DNA from: Hypericum androsaemum
Lineage: Eukaryota > Streptophyta > Magnoliopsida > Malpighiales > Hypericaceae
Reading direction: 5' to 3'
DNA length: 64,000 nt
NCBI GenBank assembly: GCA_963995505.1
Contig: OZ023189.1
Location: 16,763,495 to 16,827,494, forward strand
Part shown: in pieces, positions 1 through 13,336 of the stretch
How positions within the stretch are numbered: the stretch's first letter is position 1
Layout of the letters: each line of letters begins with the position of its first letter
Program-made: the position numbers and the translations under genes
Notes under the pieces: model-generated
Seen by the model: only the letters and a program-made list of their open reading frames with translations
Database searches by the model: none
What the model was told of the DNA's origin: nothing

Positions 1-980
1 CTCATGATGCAGCAGAACAAAATATGGTCTAGGATGAGTTATTAATTTTCAAGGAAAGCAATCAGAACTACATGTGGATCATCGGAGGAGATTTTAATGC
101 GGTGAAGGTGGGTAATGAAAGAAGGAATAGGAAAGGAACCAACTCGGTGAGTACCAGAAATTTTAAAAATTTCATTGATCAGTCGCTTCTGTGGGATATT
201 CCGCTCCATGGGTTGTTCTATACATGGAGGCGGAATGACTGCGAGTAAACTGGATAAAATGTTAGTATCTGAAGACTGGCTTGAGATGTTCCCGGACATC
301 TCGCTCCTAGGCCTCCCAAAAGGTCGTTCAGATCACCATCCTCTCATTCTCCAATTATCCTCTTCGGATTGGGGGCCTCACCCTATCCATTTTTTGAACT
401 GTTGGCTGAAGCATCCTGATTTTTTGAATCAAGTTAGTCTTTAGTGGAATGATCTAAACTCCTCTACTTTTTGCCCTTATAAGGTTGTCCATAAGGTGAA
501 GCTCCTTAAAGGGATGATAAAAAAGTGGAACGCTGAGGTGTTTGGCTCTATTGAAGGGCGTATAGCGCGCTGAGGATGATATTCACGATTTGGATCTGCG
601 GGGAGATTTGGGGCCTTTATCGGAGGATGAATCCCGCGATTTATTCAAGATTAAAGGAGAGCTGGCCATCTCTCAAAGGCACCTTGATAGTCTCTGGAAA
701 CAGAACTCGCCGGTACGTTGGGGAAAGGATGGGGATCGCAATATAAAATTCTTCCACGTATCGACTTCTATTCGTAGATCATGCAACTTCATCAGGTGCA
801 TCGGGGTCAACAATACTCTCTCTTTCGACCCTCCCACGATCAAGACTGAGATCGAGAATTTTTTTGCGAGGCAATTTGAGGTTCAGAGGAGGGTTAGACC
901 TCAATTTTCTTCTTCTATTTATTGTACAAGCTTTTTTTCTTTGAGAAGGGGTGTACAAGCTTTTCGAAGGCAGTAACATT
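1..980 (+). mobile_element. LINE (L1-type) fragment: endonuclease domain and start of the RT region
   Basis: Degenerate non-LTR retrotransposon piece entering from the left edge. The endonuclease motif GGDFNAV is readable near 90-115, followed by a LFYTWRRND block near 210-240, both typical of the plant L1 apurinic endonuclease. Further on, WGKDGDRNIKFFH (about 718-757) is the conserved block between endonuclease and reverse transcriptase in plant LINEs. Reading needs frame changes and passes several stops (for example after 240 and 440), so it is inactive. The RT catalytic core is absent; similarity fades by about 960. Confidence 0.85.
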
Positions 981-1599
981 TCATACACATTCCGATTTTA
1001 TTTTTTTTGATAAGTAACTTTATTAATGGGTAAGGTAAAATATTTACAAGGGTATCAAACCCCAAAAACAACAACAAGACGTCAACAGAGCCCACATTCC
1101 AAATTTCTAATATACATTAACTCTACGTTATATAAAAAGATGATGTACTAACCGAGAAATTCCACTTATCATATTAAATCGTTAATTATATTCATATGCA
1201 TGTCACACTATTAATTTTATTTAGTATATCAATAATTTTTTTAATTTTCTCTGATGAATCTGAATGCTACCTAATAGTCCAAATTTTAAATTTTAATCTT
1301 CGAAAGTAATAAATTAAGAGGGAACTTGAATTTTTATTTCGAGATGTCTCAATTGTGTAATTGGAGTGTCATCGTAGTGATCTTTTTCTATCGTAATTTT
1401 GTTGCACTAAATTTTATCACAGTAGAATTTTAGGAAACCACGACTACAATGATTCAACACTCACTTTTTTTTATTTTTTTAGTTAGTTTAGTTTAGGATG
1501 TATAGAGGTAAGTAAACTTGTCTAACCTATTATTTTTTGAATGATTTCATAAGTTCACTTGCATTTTTAATAACATATCTACTTTTTCAAGAAACTTAC
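981..1599. other. AT-rich spacer with a probable antisense LINE 3' tail
   Basis: No gene is seen. On the minus strand 1003-1090 reads like the end of a plant LINE 3' region (TTAATAAAGTTACTTATC followed by an A-rich run), so a small inverted LINE tail may be present; this is weak. The WSD exons expected downstream of the donor at 1599 are not found here. Confidence 0.4.
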
Positions 1600-2492
1600 C
1601 GCCTTGACGACCGCGTTCTTGACTTGCTTCATATCGTCGACCAGGAACTTGGCGGTGGCGACCCGCCGGGGCAGCAGCTACACCCCCTTCCCGCCGGAAA
1701 CCGCCGTCCTCCGGTCGCGCACGTGCAAGCACCTCACCACGAACTCCAAGCAGAACACCAAGCTGAAGACCACCGACGCTGCAACACGGCCCAATCCGCC
1801 CAACACTGATCCCCCGCGGCCGCCAGCCGAAGACCGCCGTTTCTGCGGCTGCGCGAGCGTGGGGACGGACGACTGATCGTTGAGATCGCGGCAGCAGGCG
1901 AGGAGCAACGACATGAGAGACACGCCGTCGCCGAGCGCGTGGTGGATCCGGAAGACGATGCAGCGTTGGGCCTCCATCACGTGGATCTCCCACAGTGGCT
2001 TGTCCGTCGGCAGCGGCGTCGACACCGAAAGCTCCGCCACGTACTCGTTAACCGCCCGGTCCACTTCGGTGGCATCCGCCCCCACCCGCGCGGGGTCCAC
2101 AATGATGACGTGGTGGTCGACGTCGAAAGCTCCGCCACGTACTCGTTAACCGCCCGGTCCACTTCGGTGGCATCCGCCCCCACCCGCGCGGGGTCCACAA
2201 TGATGACGTGGTGGTCGACGTCGACCTCCGTCGGCCGCCCATACTCGCGAGTTCCGTGCCTCACGAGGAGGCTCGAGAACCTCGGGTGCTTGATCATGAG
2301 CGAATCCTTAGCCGCTGACTTTATGGCCTCCACATTTATGTGGTGCTCCACCCCGATCGCGCAGTGGATTATCAAGTCTATCTCCGGCCGCAGGAACAAC
2401 CGCCCGCTCGGGGTCAACGGCTCGTCGTTCCCGTCAACCTCTTTCGTCGTCGTCGGAGGTTTTATTATTCTGAGCGAGGGCAGTTTCGTCAT
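1600..2492 (-). pseudogene. WSD1-like wax ester synthase/diacylglycerol acyltransferase, broken first exon
   Basis: The minus strand encodes the N-terminal half of a plant O-acyltransferase of the WSD1 family, which makes wax esters from fatty alcohol and acyl-CoA at the ER. The start at 2492 is followed by EPLTPSGRLF, and the catalytic HHxxxDG motif appears as HHALGDG with the usual SLMSLL after it; LWEIHVMEA precedes it. The exon ends in a good donor (GCG|GTAAGT, boundary 1600/1599) after a block like the family's ATAKFLVDDMK. Three lesions are visible: a 98-bp tandem duplication (not a multiple of three) that shifts the frame before the catalytic motif, a TAG at 1678-1680, and absence of all downstream exons (the left side is LINE and AT-rich DNA). 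Family call is firm; the gene is a truncated pseudogene unless the duplication is an assembly fault. Confidence 0.85.
2026..2221. repeat. 98-bp perfect tandem duplication inside the WSD-like exon
   Basis: Positions 2026-2123 and 2124-2221 are the same 98 bases back to back, each starting CGAAAGCTCCGCC and ending GTGGTCGACGT. Both copies encode the DPARVGADATEVDRAVNEY block on the minus strand, in different frames. With only one copy the flanking coding frames would match, so the duplication is a recent event in an otherwise open exon. Confidence 0.95.
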
Positions 2493-2560
2493 TTTGTGGG
2501 AGGAGGAGAGAGGAGGGAAAGGGGACGCTGGTATTATGGAAGTTCCAGATTATGGTTGGG

Positions 2561-2567
2561 TTATATA
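2561..2567 (-). promoter_or_regulatory. TATA box candidate of the WSD-like gene
   Basis: TATATAA on the minus strand, about 70 bases upstream of the ATG at 2492, a plausible core promoter remnant. The short distance leaves a small 5' leader, so the assignment is tentative. Confidence 0.4.
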
Positions 2568-2867
2568 ATGATTCATAGATATTATTTTGTCCAAGAACGA
2601 TGGTAGGCATGTTTCCTCATGTAATGCGTTAAAAGTAGGGGACCTTTTGGGTTGTGGAGGAGAGGTAGAGGCAGCTCGAGAGTGAAGTGGGTGGGTCGTT
2701 TAATTGGGGTCAGATTCTGCGCGGGAAAGAGGTTTCCCGGTGGATGGAACAGACTAGGGGTAAAATGGTAAAAATAAGCACATGGCTTTCACTCCTCTTT
2801 TGTGCGTGCGTGTCAATGAGTGGAAGGGGGAAGGTGGGGCCCGCATGGCTTTCACTCTTTTGTTTTT

Positions 2868-4204
2868 GGGTAAATTACCCCCTTTTCCATTGTGTTCAGT
2901 CATCCTCTTTCTCGGGTCCCTAGATTTCTGAAAATAATTTTGCAGTCCTTCGTATTTAGTTTTATTGTACTCTCGGGTCCTTGGCTAACGTTAGCATTCA
3001 TTTTTTTTCATTTTTTATCGTGAAAATGACTAAAATACCCTTAAATAAAAAACAAACAAAAAATCATCTCCTTCAACATCTAAACACTCAAGAACATCTC
3101 AACCCAATTAATCAACCGAGGCTAATTCAGAGCAAATCTCAAGAACCCAATTCAAAAATGTGGAATCCAACACCAACCCATGATTCCAGAGCTCGAAACC
3201 CATCCCCACAGCCTCCTCTAGCTGCCCTACCTTCGCGAAGCACCTTACCATACAAGCAACAACCGCACAGGCTCCTGATTATAGCACCAGTCAGTCTGTG
3301 ACCCTTGGGCAGATGGAATTGACAAGGGAATGCGGGTGCGGAGGCGGCCGGGAAAAAGGAGGCGGTGGCGAGGTTTGGGTTTTTCAAGAGGGAGGACCGA
3401 GGGCCTCCTGTAGCTAGAGGCGGAAGGCTTAAATGATCAAGGAGCGAGGGCCTCCGCGACTAAATCTCTGGCAATGATCACCAATGCGTGGAACTGGAGG
3501 TGCGTCGGTCATCGCACCTGTCTCTTCCTCATTGGGTCGCCGCTCGTCGATCTCCTCCTCCCATCCTCTCTTCCCCTCACTTAGAACAACACCCACGAGC
3601 TTCAATTTGATGCCCAACGATGCAATATCCATTTTTTGTCCAAATTTAGATAACTTTCCCCAATAACTTCCAGGCCTTTTCTTCTTCCATGGCATCGGAG
3701 GAAGCTTTGCGGTGAACAGATCTAGGCTGGGCTTTCTTCGGCCTTTTCTTAGGCTAGATAGCTTCGATTCCTTGAGATACTGGGAGAGATTGGAAAAAAA
3801 TTCTAATTGAAATTAGAGTTTTTGGTTGATTAAATTTCTTCCAAATATACCAATTAAATTTCTTGGGTTTCTCGTTTGATGTTGTAGTTGTTGGGTTTGT
3901 GTTAGTTTGATTGGATTGGTATTCTTGGTTGTGTTCTTGATTTTGGTTAGTTTGATCTTATTTTGGGTTAGTTTTTTGTTGTTGGTGTTCTTGATCAAAT
4001 GTTGAAGAAGATGAATTTTTATTTTTTGTTTAAAGATATTTTGGTCATTTTCTTGACAAAAAAAAGGAAAAAATGGGTGATGACTCAGCCAGGGACCCGA
4101 GAGTATCTAAAATCAAACACGAGGGATGGTAAAATTATTTTCGAAAATGCAGGGACCCGAGAGGGAGGATGACCAAATACCAGGGACAATAGGGTAATTT
4201 ACCC
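2868..4204. mobile_element. Long-TIR non-autonomous DNA transposon (Mutator-like type)
   Basis: The ends are inverted: GGGTAAATTACCC at 2868-2880 and GGGTAATTTACCC at 4192-4204. The complementarity extends inward for roughly 190 bases each side, including the shared GTCATCCTC, CTCGGGTCC and GACYAAAATAYCCTT blocks. No transposase is seen. The interior (about 3170-3790) is richer in GC, with an 88-codon minus-strand open stretch (3429-3695) that I do not recognise; it could be a captured host fragment. A clear 9-bp target duplication was not found. A related end lies at 19373-19640. Confidence 0.8.
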
Positions 4205-4960
4205 TTTTTTATCTTTTCATTATCTTTTGCCGAATTAGTATACGGGGGATGTCATTTTATCATAACCGGATCCGCTATTTGATTAATTATAATTTTTATT
4301 AAATATCAATTGGATATGTCATTTAAACATAATGGGCATGCCATTAGTCATAGCCGGGAATGCTATTTAATAAATTATTTAATTAATTAATTATAAGTTT
4401 TATTAAATATTAACGGGGTATGCTATTTAGACGTAACTGTGTATGCCATTTTATCGTAACCGGCATGCTATTTTAACATAACCGGGCATACTATTTAAGT
4501 AATTAATTAATTAATTATATATTTTATTAAATATTAAAAAAATATGTTATTAGACATACCTGGACATGCCATTAGTCATAGTCGAGAATGTCATTTTAAC
4601 ATATTAAACTAGTTCCGGATTTTTCTTGCATACTGTTTTGAAAAGATAAATCATTTTTTTCGTCCAAAATAAAAAAAGGACTTAGTTTCGTGACATTGTC
4701 AGTATATTATTAAATTTTCTGGTGGGGTACCTCTCTCGAAATAAAAGATTTGTACAACTAGTTTCTTTTTCATAAATAGCCATAACGTTTTTATAAAATT
4801 ACAGTTTGATTTATCTACAGTTGAAGACTAAAGCATCGGCCACACCAATCAAGGAGAGTTGATCAAATTAATAAGAGAGTAAATTCAATTAATAAGATAT
4901 TGTAAATATAAAAAATATTATTTAAGAATCATTCTCTTAAATAACAACCGACAATCAAGG
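4205..4960. repeat. AT-rich spacer with diverged short repeats
   Basis: Between 4240 and 4610 a motif of the form CATGCCATTTTATCATAACCGG recurs about ten times in variants, alternating with TTAATTAATTA and TTTTATTAAATATTAA blocks. It resembles a decayed minisatellite or MITE remnant. No gene is seen in the stretch. Confidence 0.45.
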
Positions 4961-4963
4961 CTA

Positions 4964-6489
4964 GGGGTGAGCAAACAAATCAAAAATTGTTAAACCTATT
5001 ATGTATAATATGGATGCCATGTTTCTTCCATGTTCTCCCATGTTCCTCCATGTTCTCCTCCACCCCACCTCCATGTTCTACTCCATGTTTTCCTCCACTT
5101 TACATTGATGTGGGTTATTGTTTAATTGATGTAATTACCTATAAATAGCATTGTAATTGTACACACATTCTACACCCATTAATGAGAACTTCATTCTCTA
5201 CTCTCTTCCTTATTATTCTCTACATTCATATGCTTAGATTATAGATAATTCATAACACGTTATCAGCACGAATCTCTACCAAGTTCTCAATAATTTCTTG
5301 AGAAGAATTGAGCTTAACCTTTGTAAGTATTATTACTCATTCTTGTTAGATTCTCATTTATAATTATTCATTCTTGTTGGATTCTCAATGTTATTAAATC
5401 ATATGAAACTTTGTTCTTGCTCATAAATGATTTTCTCAAAGAAAATAATTTTGTAAAATTTTCTTTGCAAAAATCAGATTTATTTGGTAAAGATTTTTCA
5501 TGAAATCTTCATTCTTTTCAAATATTTGCAAAAATATTTATTTGCAAAAATTTTCTTTTCAAATAGCATTGTAATTGTACACACATTCTACACCCATTAA
5601 TGAGAACTTCATTCTCTACTCTCTTCCTTATTATTCTCTATATTCATATGCTTAGATTATAGATAATTCATAACAAAACCGAATTAAACTGGACCAAAAA
5701 AACTGGACCAAACCAAACCATTGTAAAAAAGGGTCCAATCCGGTCTGGCAAATGTGTGAAATTTGATTTCCGGTTCTGGTCTGAGTTTTTTGCACAAAAC
5801 CGAAAATAATCGGACCGGACTGGGAATTTGTCATCTAAATTCTAGTAACACTTCCTCTCCTCTCTCTCCCCAAACCACACACACAGACTCTCTCACTCTT
5901 TCCTTTAAAAAAAAGACACGCACACTCACTCACTCGCAAAAAAAAACTACCACACAAGACCAGAGCCCAGACCACCGAAGTCCGACGGTCTCCGACGCGA
6001 GCAACCGGCGACGTTCAACCACCACCACGCCTCTGACAGACTCGGCCACCCTCTTTCTAAATTTCGAAAATAAAATAGGGTTTCAAAATTGGGAATTTCT
6101 TAAATTAGTGTTTCAAAATTGGAGATTTCTTTAGAATTGCTCTCTGGTTTGAAGACATTATCTTCCTTTGCTTGTATCAAAGAAAGATTGAAATTTTTGA
6201 TGTGGGTTTCTTGATTGGGGTTTTGAGTACTGGTTTGTTTGAATAATGGCTCTGAATTCCAATAGATGAGGATTTTGCGTTTAATTTTGATGATTTCCGA
6301 ATTGATGAGCTCGAGAATGATGGCAATGCGCATTTCATTCGGTTTTTTTAATTCGGTTCTGATTTAAACCAGAAATGCGGTCTGATTTCTAGTCCGATTT
6401 AGTGATAAATACGGTCCAATTCGGTTTTTGTTTTTCTTTGTTTCTCGGTTTCAGTTTTTTCGGTCCGGTCCGAGGTGTTTGCTCACCCC
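4964..6489. mobile_element. hAT-like non-autonomous element with nested insertion
   Basis: The 13-base ends GGGGTGAGCAAAC (4964-4976) and GTTTGCTCACCCC (6477-6489) are perfect inverted repeats of the type common in plant hAT MITEs, and CCGGTCC/CGGTTT-rich subterminal sequence follows on both sides (5675-5830 and 6330-6475). The interior at 5840-6300 looks like a gene 5' region (CT-rich leader, then GC-richer sequence) but carries no recognisable protein. A partial LTR-type element occupies about 4995-5675. A convincing 8-bp target duplication was not found. Confidence 0.65.
5143..5675 (+). repeat. 115-bp direct repeat, probable small LTR element nested in the hAT-like element
   Basis: Positions 5143-5257 and 5561-5675 are nearly identical (one C/T difference seen), both ending ATAATTCATAACA. 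The first copy is preceded by LTR-like sequence starting TGTATAATATGG near 4999 with a TATA-type motif (CTATAAATAG, 5139-5148). This fits a full left LTR (about 4999-5257, TG...CA) and a 5'-deleted right LTR around a roughly 300-base interior without coding capacity, as in TRIM-type elements. The sequence after the first LTR (CGTTATCAGCACGA) is not the usual initiator-Met primer binding site. Confidence 0.55.
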
Positions 6490-7300
6490 AGGCACGCTGT
6501 GTGAGGATTATGGAGACTATCAATAAATGGCTATAGCTCGTCGGACCTCCCTAGTCATTCATCCCCCCTGCGTGAAGGAAGTCCACCATCGTTCTATTAA
6601 TTTCCCATCTATAAACAAAGTTTAGACTTCGGAACCGAAAGCGCATGCAAACCTCCATCACCTGTCTTTCAAGGCATGGTATCTTTCTTCCCCGCTTTCA
6701 TAATCTCAACACTGAATTTTAATACCGCAACAACACTAATATAACTTGGTATATTTAAAGAGTTGGGAGATACACTTTTTATCGGTTCGATCTGATTTTA
6801 CCGGTCCAAATCTTAACAATCGGTATGTTTTGATTTAAAAAATCGTAAGGAAATTTTTTTTGTGATTTGATTATAATTTTTGATTAATCGATTATATGAT
6901 TTATCATCTCAAAAAAAAAAGATTTTGCGACATCTTATCAGATTATAGATTGAACTTTCAATTACAATATCTCACTTGCTTCATTTCTCTCTAAATGATC
7001 ATCTGCATTGATATATCTTCGGAAAATCCTTGAATAATCCTAATATAACATACAAATGGTCATATATTCTATATTTTTGTGATTCTAAATTGATTAATAT
7101 ATGAAGTCAATGCTGCTATTATAAAAGTCGACAATTAAATAAAGTCGAATTTTTTGTCTATAATCATCATATATATCAACACCAATTTTCGTTAAAAAAA
7201 CTATCACTAATTGTATGGAAATATATAAATTTGAAACCCTATTTAAAGTGGGATCTCGCTTTGGCATATGCAAAAATTCGTACAAAGATTTTGAACAAAG
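6490..7300. other. Intergenic AT-rich DNA upstream of RPS16
   Basis: No gene, RNA or convincing repeat was recognised apart from short A/T runs. The right end merges into the RPS16 promoter. Confidence 0.5.
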
Positions 7301-7310
7301 CCCAAAGACA

Positions 7311-7341
7311 GGCCCAGAAAAGCTATCCCCAAAAACCCTAA
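7311..7341 (+). promoter_or_regulatory. Site II and telo-box elements of the RPS16 promoter
   Basis: GGCCCA at 7311-7316 (site II type, bound by TCP factors) lies just upstream of a telo box AAACCCTAA at 7333-7341. This pair is the usual signature of plant ribosomal protein promoters and sits about 135-165 bases before the ATG. A CT-rich tract follows at 7386-7407, consistent with the leader start. Regulation by growth and cell proliferation is inferred from the motif family, not shown here. Confidence 0.7.
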
Positions 7342-7474
7342 CTTGGCCGCACCTTAGTTAAAAACCTAAACCTTCCGCCACAATTCCACTCTCTTCCTTC
7401 CTCTCACAGATCAAGCCCTAGGGTTTTTCTCTCAGCGCAAGCACCAGTAACGAGCAAGACTTAGGAAGAAGAAA

Positions 7475-7912
7475 ATGGCGGAGGCGGCTGTACCGTCGGT
7501 TCAATGCTTCGGGAGGAAGAAGACCGCGGTGGCGGTTACCCACTGCAAGAGGGGCCGGGGTCTGATCAAGATCAACGGGTGCCCGATCGAGCTGGTCGAG
7601 CCGGAGATCCTCCGGTTCAAGGCCTACGAGCCGATCCTCCTCCTCGGGAGGCACCGATTCTCCGGTGTGGACATGAGGATTAGGGTTAAGGGTGGGGGCC
7701 ACACCTCCCAGATCTACGCCATCCGTCAGTCCATCGCCAAGGCCCTCGTCGCCTACTACCAGAAGTACGTCGACGAGTCGTCCAAGAAGGAGATCAAGGA
7801 CATCCTTGTCCGCTACGATCGAACCCTCCTCGTCGCTGATCACCGTCGCTGCGAGCCCAAGAAGTTCGGTGGTCGTGGTGCCCGCGCCAGGTTCCAGAAG
7901 TCCTACCGTTGA
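7475..7912 (+). CDS. RPS16: 40S ribosomal protein S16 (uS9)
   Basis: Single-exon, complete 145-residue protein of the cytosolic small ribosomal subunit. The family features are all present: GRKKTAVAV near the N terminus, [18 protein letters not shown], the LLLGRHRF block, [21 protein letters not shown] in the core, and the invariant C-terminal [11 protein letters not shown] that reaches toward the P site tRNA. The length equals the usual plant protein. The ATG at 7475 has a favourable GAAAATGGCG context and follows a pyrimidine-rich leader. The body is GC-rich at third positions, unlike the surrounding spacer. No lesion is seen, so this is probably the functional locus or one of several paralogs. 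Confidence 0.98.
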   Translation: MAEAAVPSVQCFGRKKTAVAVTHCKRGRGLIKINGCPIELVEPEILRFKAYEPILLLGRHRFSGVDMRIRVKGGGHTSQIYAIRQSIAKALVAYYQKYVDESSKKEIKDILVRYDRTLLVADHRRCEPKKFGGRGARARFQKSYR

Positions 7913-9537
7913 ACCGCCACTGTCTGCCCCTCGGGTTTCATCGTTTATTATTGCTTTTGTGTTTTTGGGATTTAATGACAAAGAACAAGTTGTGGTTGTG
8001 TTTTCGGGATTAGTTGAAAACTTATGGATGTTAAAGTTTTGCTCTGTGTTGCGTTTAGCTTATTAAAATCGTTGTGGAACTGATCGTGGATTGAATGCTT
8101 TCTGTGGTTATGTAGTTAACCAGAGATTTTAATCTGCTTCCTTTGAGCTGCTGTTTTTGTTTTAGATGTTGTCTTTTTGCTGATGCTTGGTTGCGTGTAT
8201 TTGCATTGACGCAATCTGTTTTAGACGCGATCTTGATATATGATTAGTCGTTATTTTGATGGAGCTTGATATCCTGTTTGGCTCCTGGACTAATTGCACC
8301 TGGTAGGCATCGCGTTGACTTCAGCATGCAGAAGTGATTTATGTTCATATGGGCGATGGACTTTGTTAGGCCTCATTTTTGCTAGTGTTGTGTTGTATTT
8401 CCTGTCTCATTGTGTCTCCACTGGAGACAATGGTCTTATTTAGACAGTTAAGGTCATTTCTTCATCCCGTTGGTGTCCCTTTCCTTCTCTAATAACATGC
8501 CTAGCTTTTTAACTTTCCTAATGGGTAGTGAATATGGTTACCGGTTGCTTGTTTTGATGCTTACCCTCAATTGACTTTCTTGCTTCTATTTCTTGTCGAT
8601 CCTGTTCCCATCCTTGACTAGGACCCTGCGAGAGAGAGGCTTGTATGCTCTTTGCTAAAACACCTACGATATCTTATTCATATTAAGCAGTACTTTGTTG
8701 TAGATGGTCTCGTTTGTGGGTGAATTAGGACTCACCACCAATTCTTATGGATGGATGGTGATTGATTAGTATAGTTCTGATTTTGGCAACGTTTCTGATT
8801 CTGTTCCTTTTGTCATTCCATTCCATAGTGATAGTATTGCGGAATCCACAGCTGAAACTTGGTTATCTACTTTGTTGTATGTTCTCTCTGTCTGTTGTTT
8901 CTCTAGTTTATTTGCGTTTTACTTTGATTGCCTAAAAGATAAATCCAAAGAGTGATTTTGGTTAGGGACAAGGTCGGGCTTCTCAGGTTTGTGGTGCTTG
9001 CTGATCTTTTGATGGATTATTATTCCTTAAATTGTTGCGTTACTAATAAATATTTTTGATCAACTGTGAAAGGATTTGTTTTGTTTAGTCAGCTCGAGTT
9101 TGAGTTATAGATATTGCAACAACGATAAATGCTTGTTGGGTTCCTTTGTTGTTCTAAATGGACGTGGCATAGATGAGTAACATTATAAGCCATATCGATA
9201 TATAGTAGTATATGGTATGCCCCGCTGCTACAATAATACAACATTTGTCAGGAGATGAAATTTGGTATTGTGAATTTGTGACTATAATAAGCGTAAATGA
9301 TAATTTATTGCCCATGCGAAAAAAGCGTAAATTAATCGGATTGCTTACTTTCCCCATGCAATTCCAAAATTTCAACCTAATCCATCATTTTTTTTTCTCT
9401 TTTATCGATATATTATATGGCATTTCCACGCTCGCTTGCCCAGTTATTAACACACAAAGAAATACAGGAGAGAACCGGTTAAGCACCGTACACCAAATCT
9501 CTTAATTGGTTGCTCGGGTACGACCTAGTTGACCAGG
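7913..9537. other. RPS16 3' UTR and intergenic DNA
   Basis: The 3' UTR probably ends near 8065-8090 (TTATTAAAAT near 8060). The rest to 9500 is low-complexity T-rich sequence without recognisable genes or transposon ends. An open stretch at 9212-9505 is short, AT-rich and resembles nothing known to me. Confidence 0.5.
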
Positions 9538-10935
<1,398 letters not shown>

Positions 10936-13336
10936 TGGTACGAACATTTTAACAAGAATCAGTTGTTTGATTATTTTTCTTGGTTTTCGGGACAAGTAAT
11001 TTAGAAGTTGTCTGATGATGATTTTTGAGTTCAAAGAAGGGGAAGAGGGGAGGTATTTATGGAAAAAGAATTTCACATTCGAACCTAATCACGGAGATAA
11101 ACTAGACCAATTTTGATCCGGTACCGGTTTAGTGAGGTTTTGGGGGTTTGTCGGTACGTGGACCACTTTCTAGAGGGAGCCTCATCGGTCACATTTTGGT
11201 TTGCGGAAGGTTTTTTAATTAACGTCTTGATTCCTGACATGATTTTTTAACCTTTTTCATGGTTAAATTTCTGTGATTTTAACCACCTTTGTTATTTCCG
11301 GAATTGTTTGTAAGTAGATATATATATTGATTAGTAATGTACATGTTATACTAGAGTTGCAAAGTGGAACAGCTAAAAAAGCAGAACTATATTTTGAAAA
11401 CCATAAAGTAACATCTTAAAGGAAAGAGTAAAATGTTTGTAGGTGACTTTTTTAGTCGGCCAACGAGTTCCAGAACTCAACACTGGAGAATTTCCGGATC
11501 AATATTCAATCGTTATTCAGTCCAATAACGAGAGATCACATATTAGAATTTTGTTAAGAATTTTGTTAAGGTCAACCATGTCACATTACGACCATGGCGC
11601 CATACAGCATGAGTAGTTATGCGGTATGCGTAAGTATCTGCTTTCACTTTGAAATTAAATTATCTGGGTTTGCACTTTGATTGAAACGATTTTGAGAATT
11701 TCTTGGGACTATGTGTTGTGGTGATACGTCTCTTGGTCCGGTGTTTTACATAGTGAGGTGTTGCCAAAAAGTATTAGTTCTAATAATACATGATGGTGAA
11801 TTGTAACTCTTATTAAACAGAACATGGGGTGTAACTGGTATACACGTAGTCCTTTTTTGAGACAGATTTAAATGTAGTCGTAATTTGCTTCTTCGGCAAC
11901 TTGGACACCGTGTAACATAAACTTTACTTATTTTTAAAATTACCTTTACTTATTTTAAAAAATGATACAATTATCACAAGTACGTGAAATTATGTGAGTA
12001 GCGTTATGGTGGGTGGGCTCGCCTACTTGTTAGCGGAAGATTGGGAGGTAGGCACTAGAATTTGGTGAGGGGTTGGTATCACTGAGATTGGACGTACTAA
12101 TAAATCAGAGATACTAATAAATTGAGATTGGTACTCCGCATGGATGTACAATACCACAATGTGAGGTATCCGTACAGGTGATTACGGTTCTAAAACTTCC
12201 GGTTACGATTTTAGAACTCACAAACATTTGGATTCTGATCCTCTCATGACGTTATACATGTGTTTATTTACTATGGTGAAATGAATGTATCTACTTACCT
12301 AAAAAACTCACCCGCCCTTTGAAAATGGATCATACACGTATATATCATTTTTTTATATGTTACACGTATAATATAACATATCATTCAAAATTTTTGTAAT
12401 CATTCAAAAATTCTATCCGGAATTAATTAGGATCAATTGATCTAGTGTCCGAATACTCGAAGGTATAGAAAAAACATAGAATACAACCTTCACATCCTTC
12501 TAGAAAATGAACTTCGACATGATTTTCTATTTAGAAAGGCAATAGCATTCAGGTTTCCTCACATAAGAGTTTAATGATACCAGAATTCTCCATATCTTGG
12601 AGGCTAGTTCGGCAACTTGCCAACTTCCCATAACATAAGCCACGCCCTCTAGTTGACAGGGACCAAGTCTTCTGATCCTTGGGCAAGTTGGAAACCTCTC
12701 CCTATTAGGCGTTTTGTATAAATTCGGTTCGGAAACAAACTATTTGTAATTATATTGGAGATATAAAAAAATTACCTATTAAAAGTATTATTCTCAAAAT
12801 TATTGGAGATAAAAGTACATACTGAGTCAAATAATGCAAATTAGAGCTAGGACGAACTATAAAAGTCGTGAACCTTGTGAATCATAGCACCAATCCATCT
12901 AAACTAATCATGATTACTGTGAAGCACAGTACTAATAACAGTTTTAGTTTGACTCAACTGGAAAAAAAAACTTTAGTTTGGATCACAAAACAATTCTAGT
13001 GTCCACCTTGAAATTGGAAGGCTTACAACTTCCAAAAATACAAAGAGGGGCGTTAAGCCCAGCCCAATCGCTTTCAGGTTGAAGCATATGTCTGAAGGCC
13101 CACTAGGCCCAATTTTGTCACATCCTTCATCGACATCCGATATTCAAAATCTTTTTTGAGTTGCATACCCAATATTCAAAATCGAGTATAGTTAAATATC
13201 CAATTTTCTCTCATTTTTTCATTCTTAATTTGGGCACTTGATTTAATTCTCATTAGCAATAATAAACAATAGGTTCAGAAAAGTAAATCTTGGATTGATG
13301 AAAAGTAGAAACAGTAAATAGTTCGACTGCCACACT
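10936..13336. other. Intergenic DNA without recognised genes
   Basis: This stretch holds the CCoAOMT-like promoter side and then about 2.3 kb of AT-rich sequence. No protein family, RNA gene or paired transposon end was found on either strand. Confidence 0.5.

Noticed and set aside
3429..3695. 88-codon minus-strand frame as a host gene
   Set aside because: It lies inside a TIR element and no family could be recognised; kept only as possible cargo.
2868..4204. 9-bp target duplication of this element
   Set aside because: The flanks TTTGTTTTT and TTTTTTATC do not match convincingly.
7418..7981. 187-codon frame antisense to RPS16
   Set aside because: It is a shadow of the GC-rich RPS16 coding sequence and resembles no protein.
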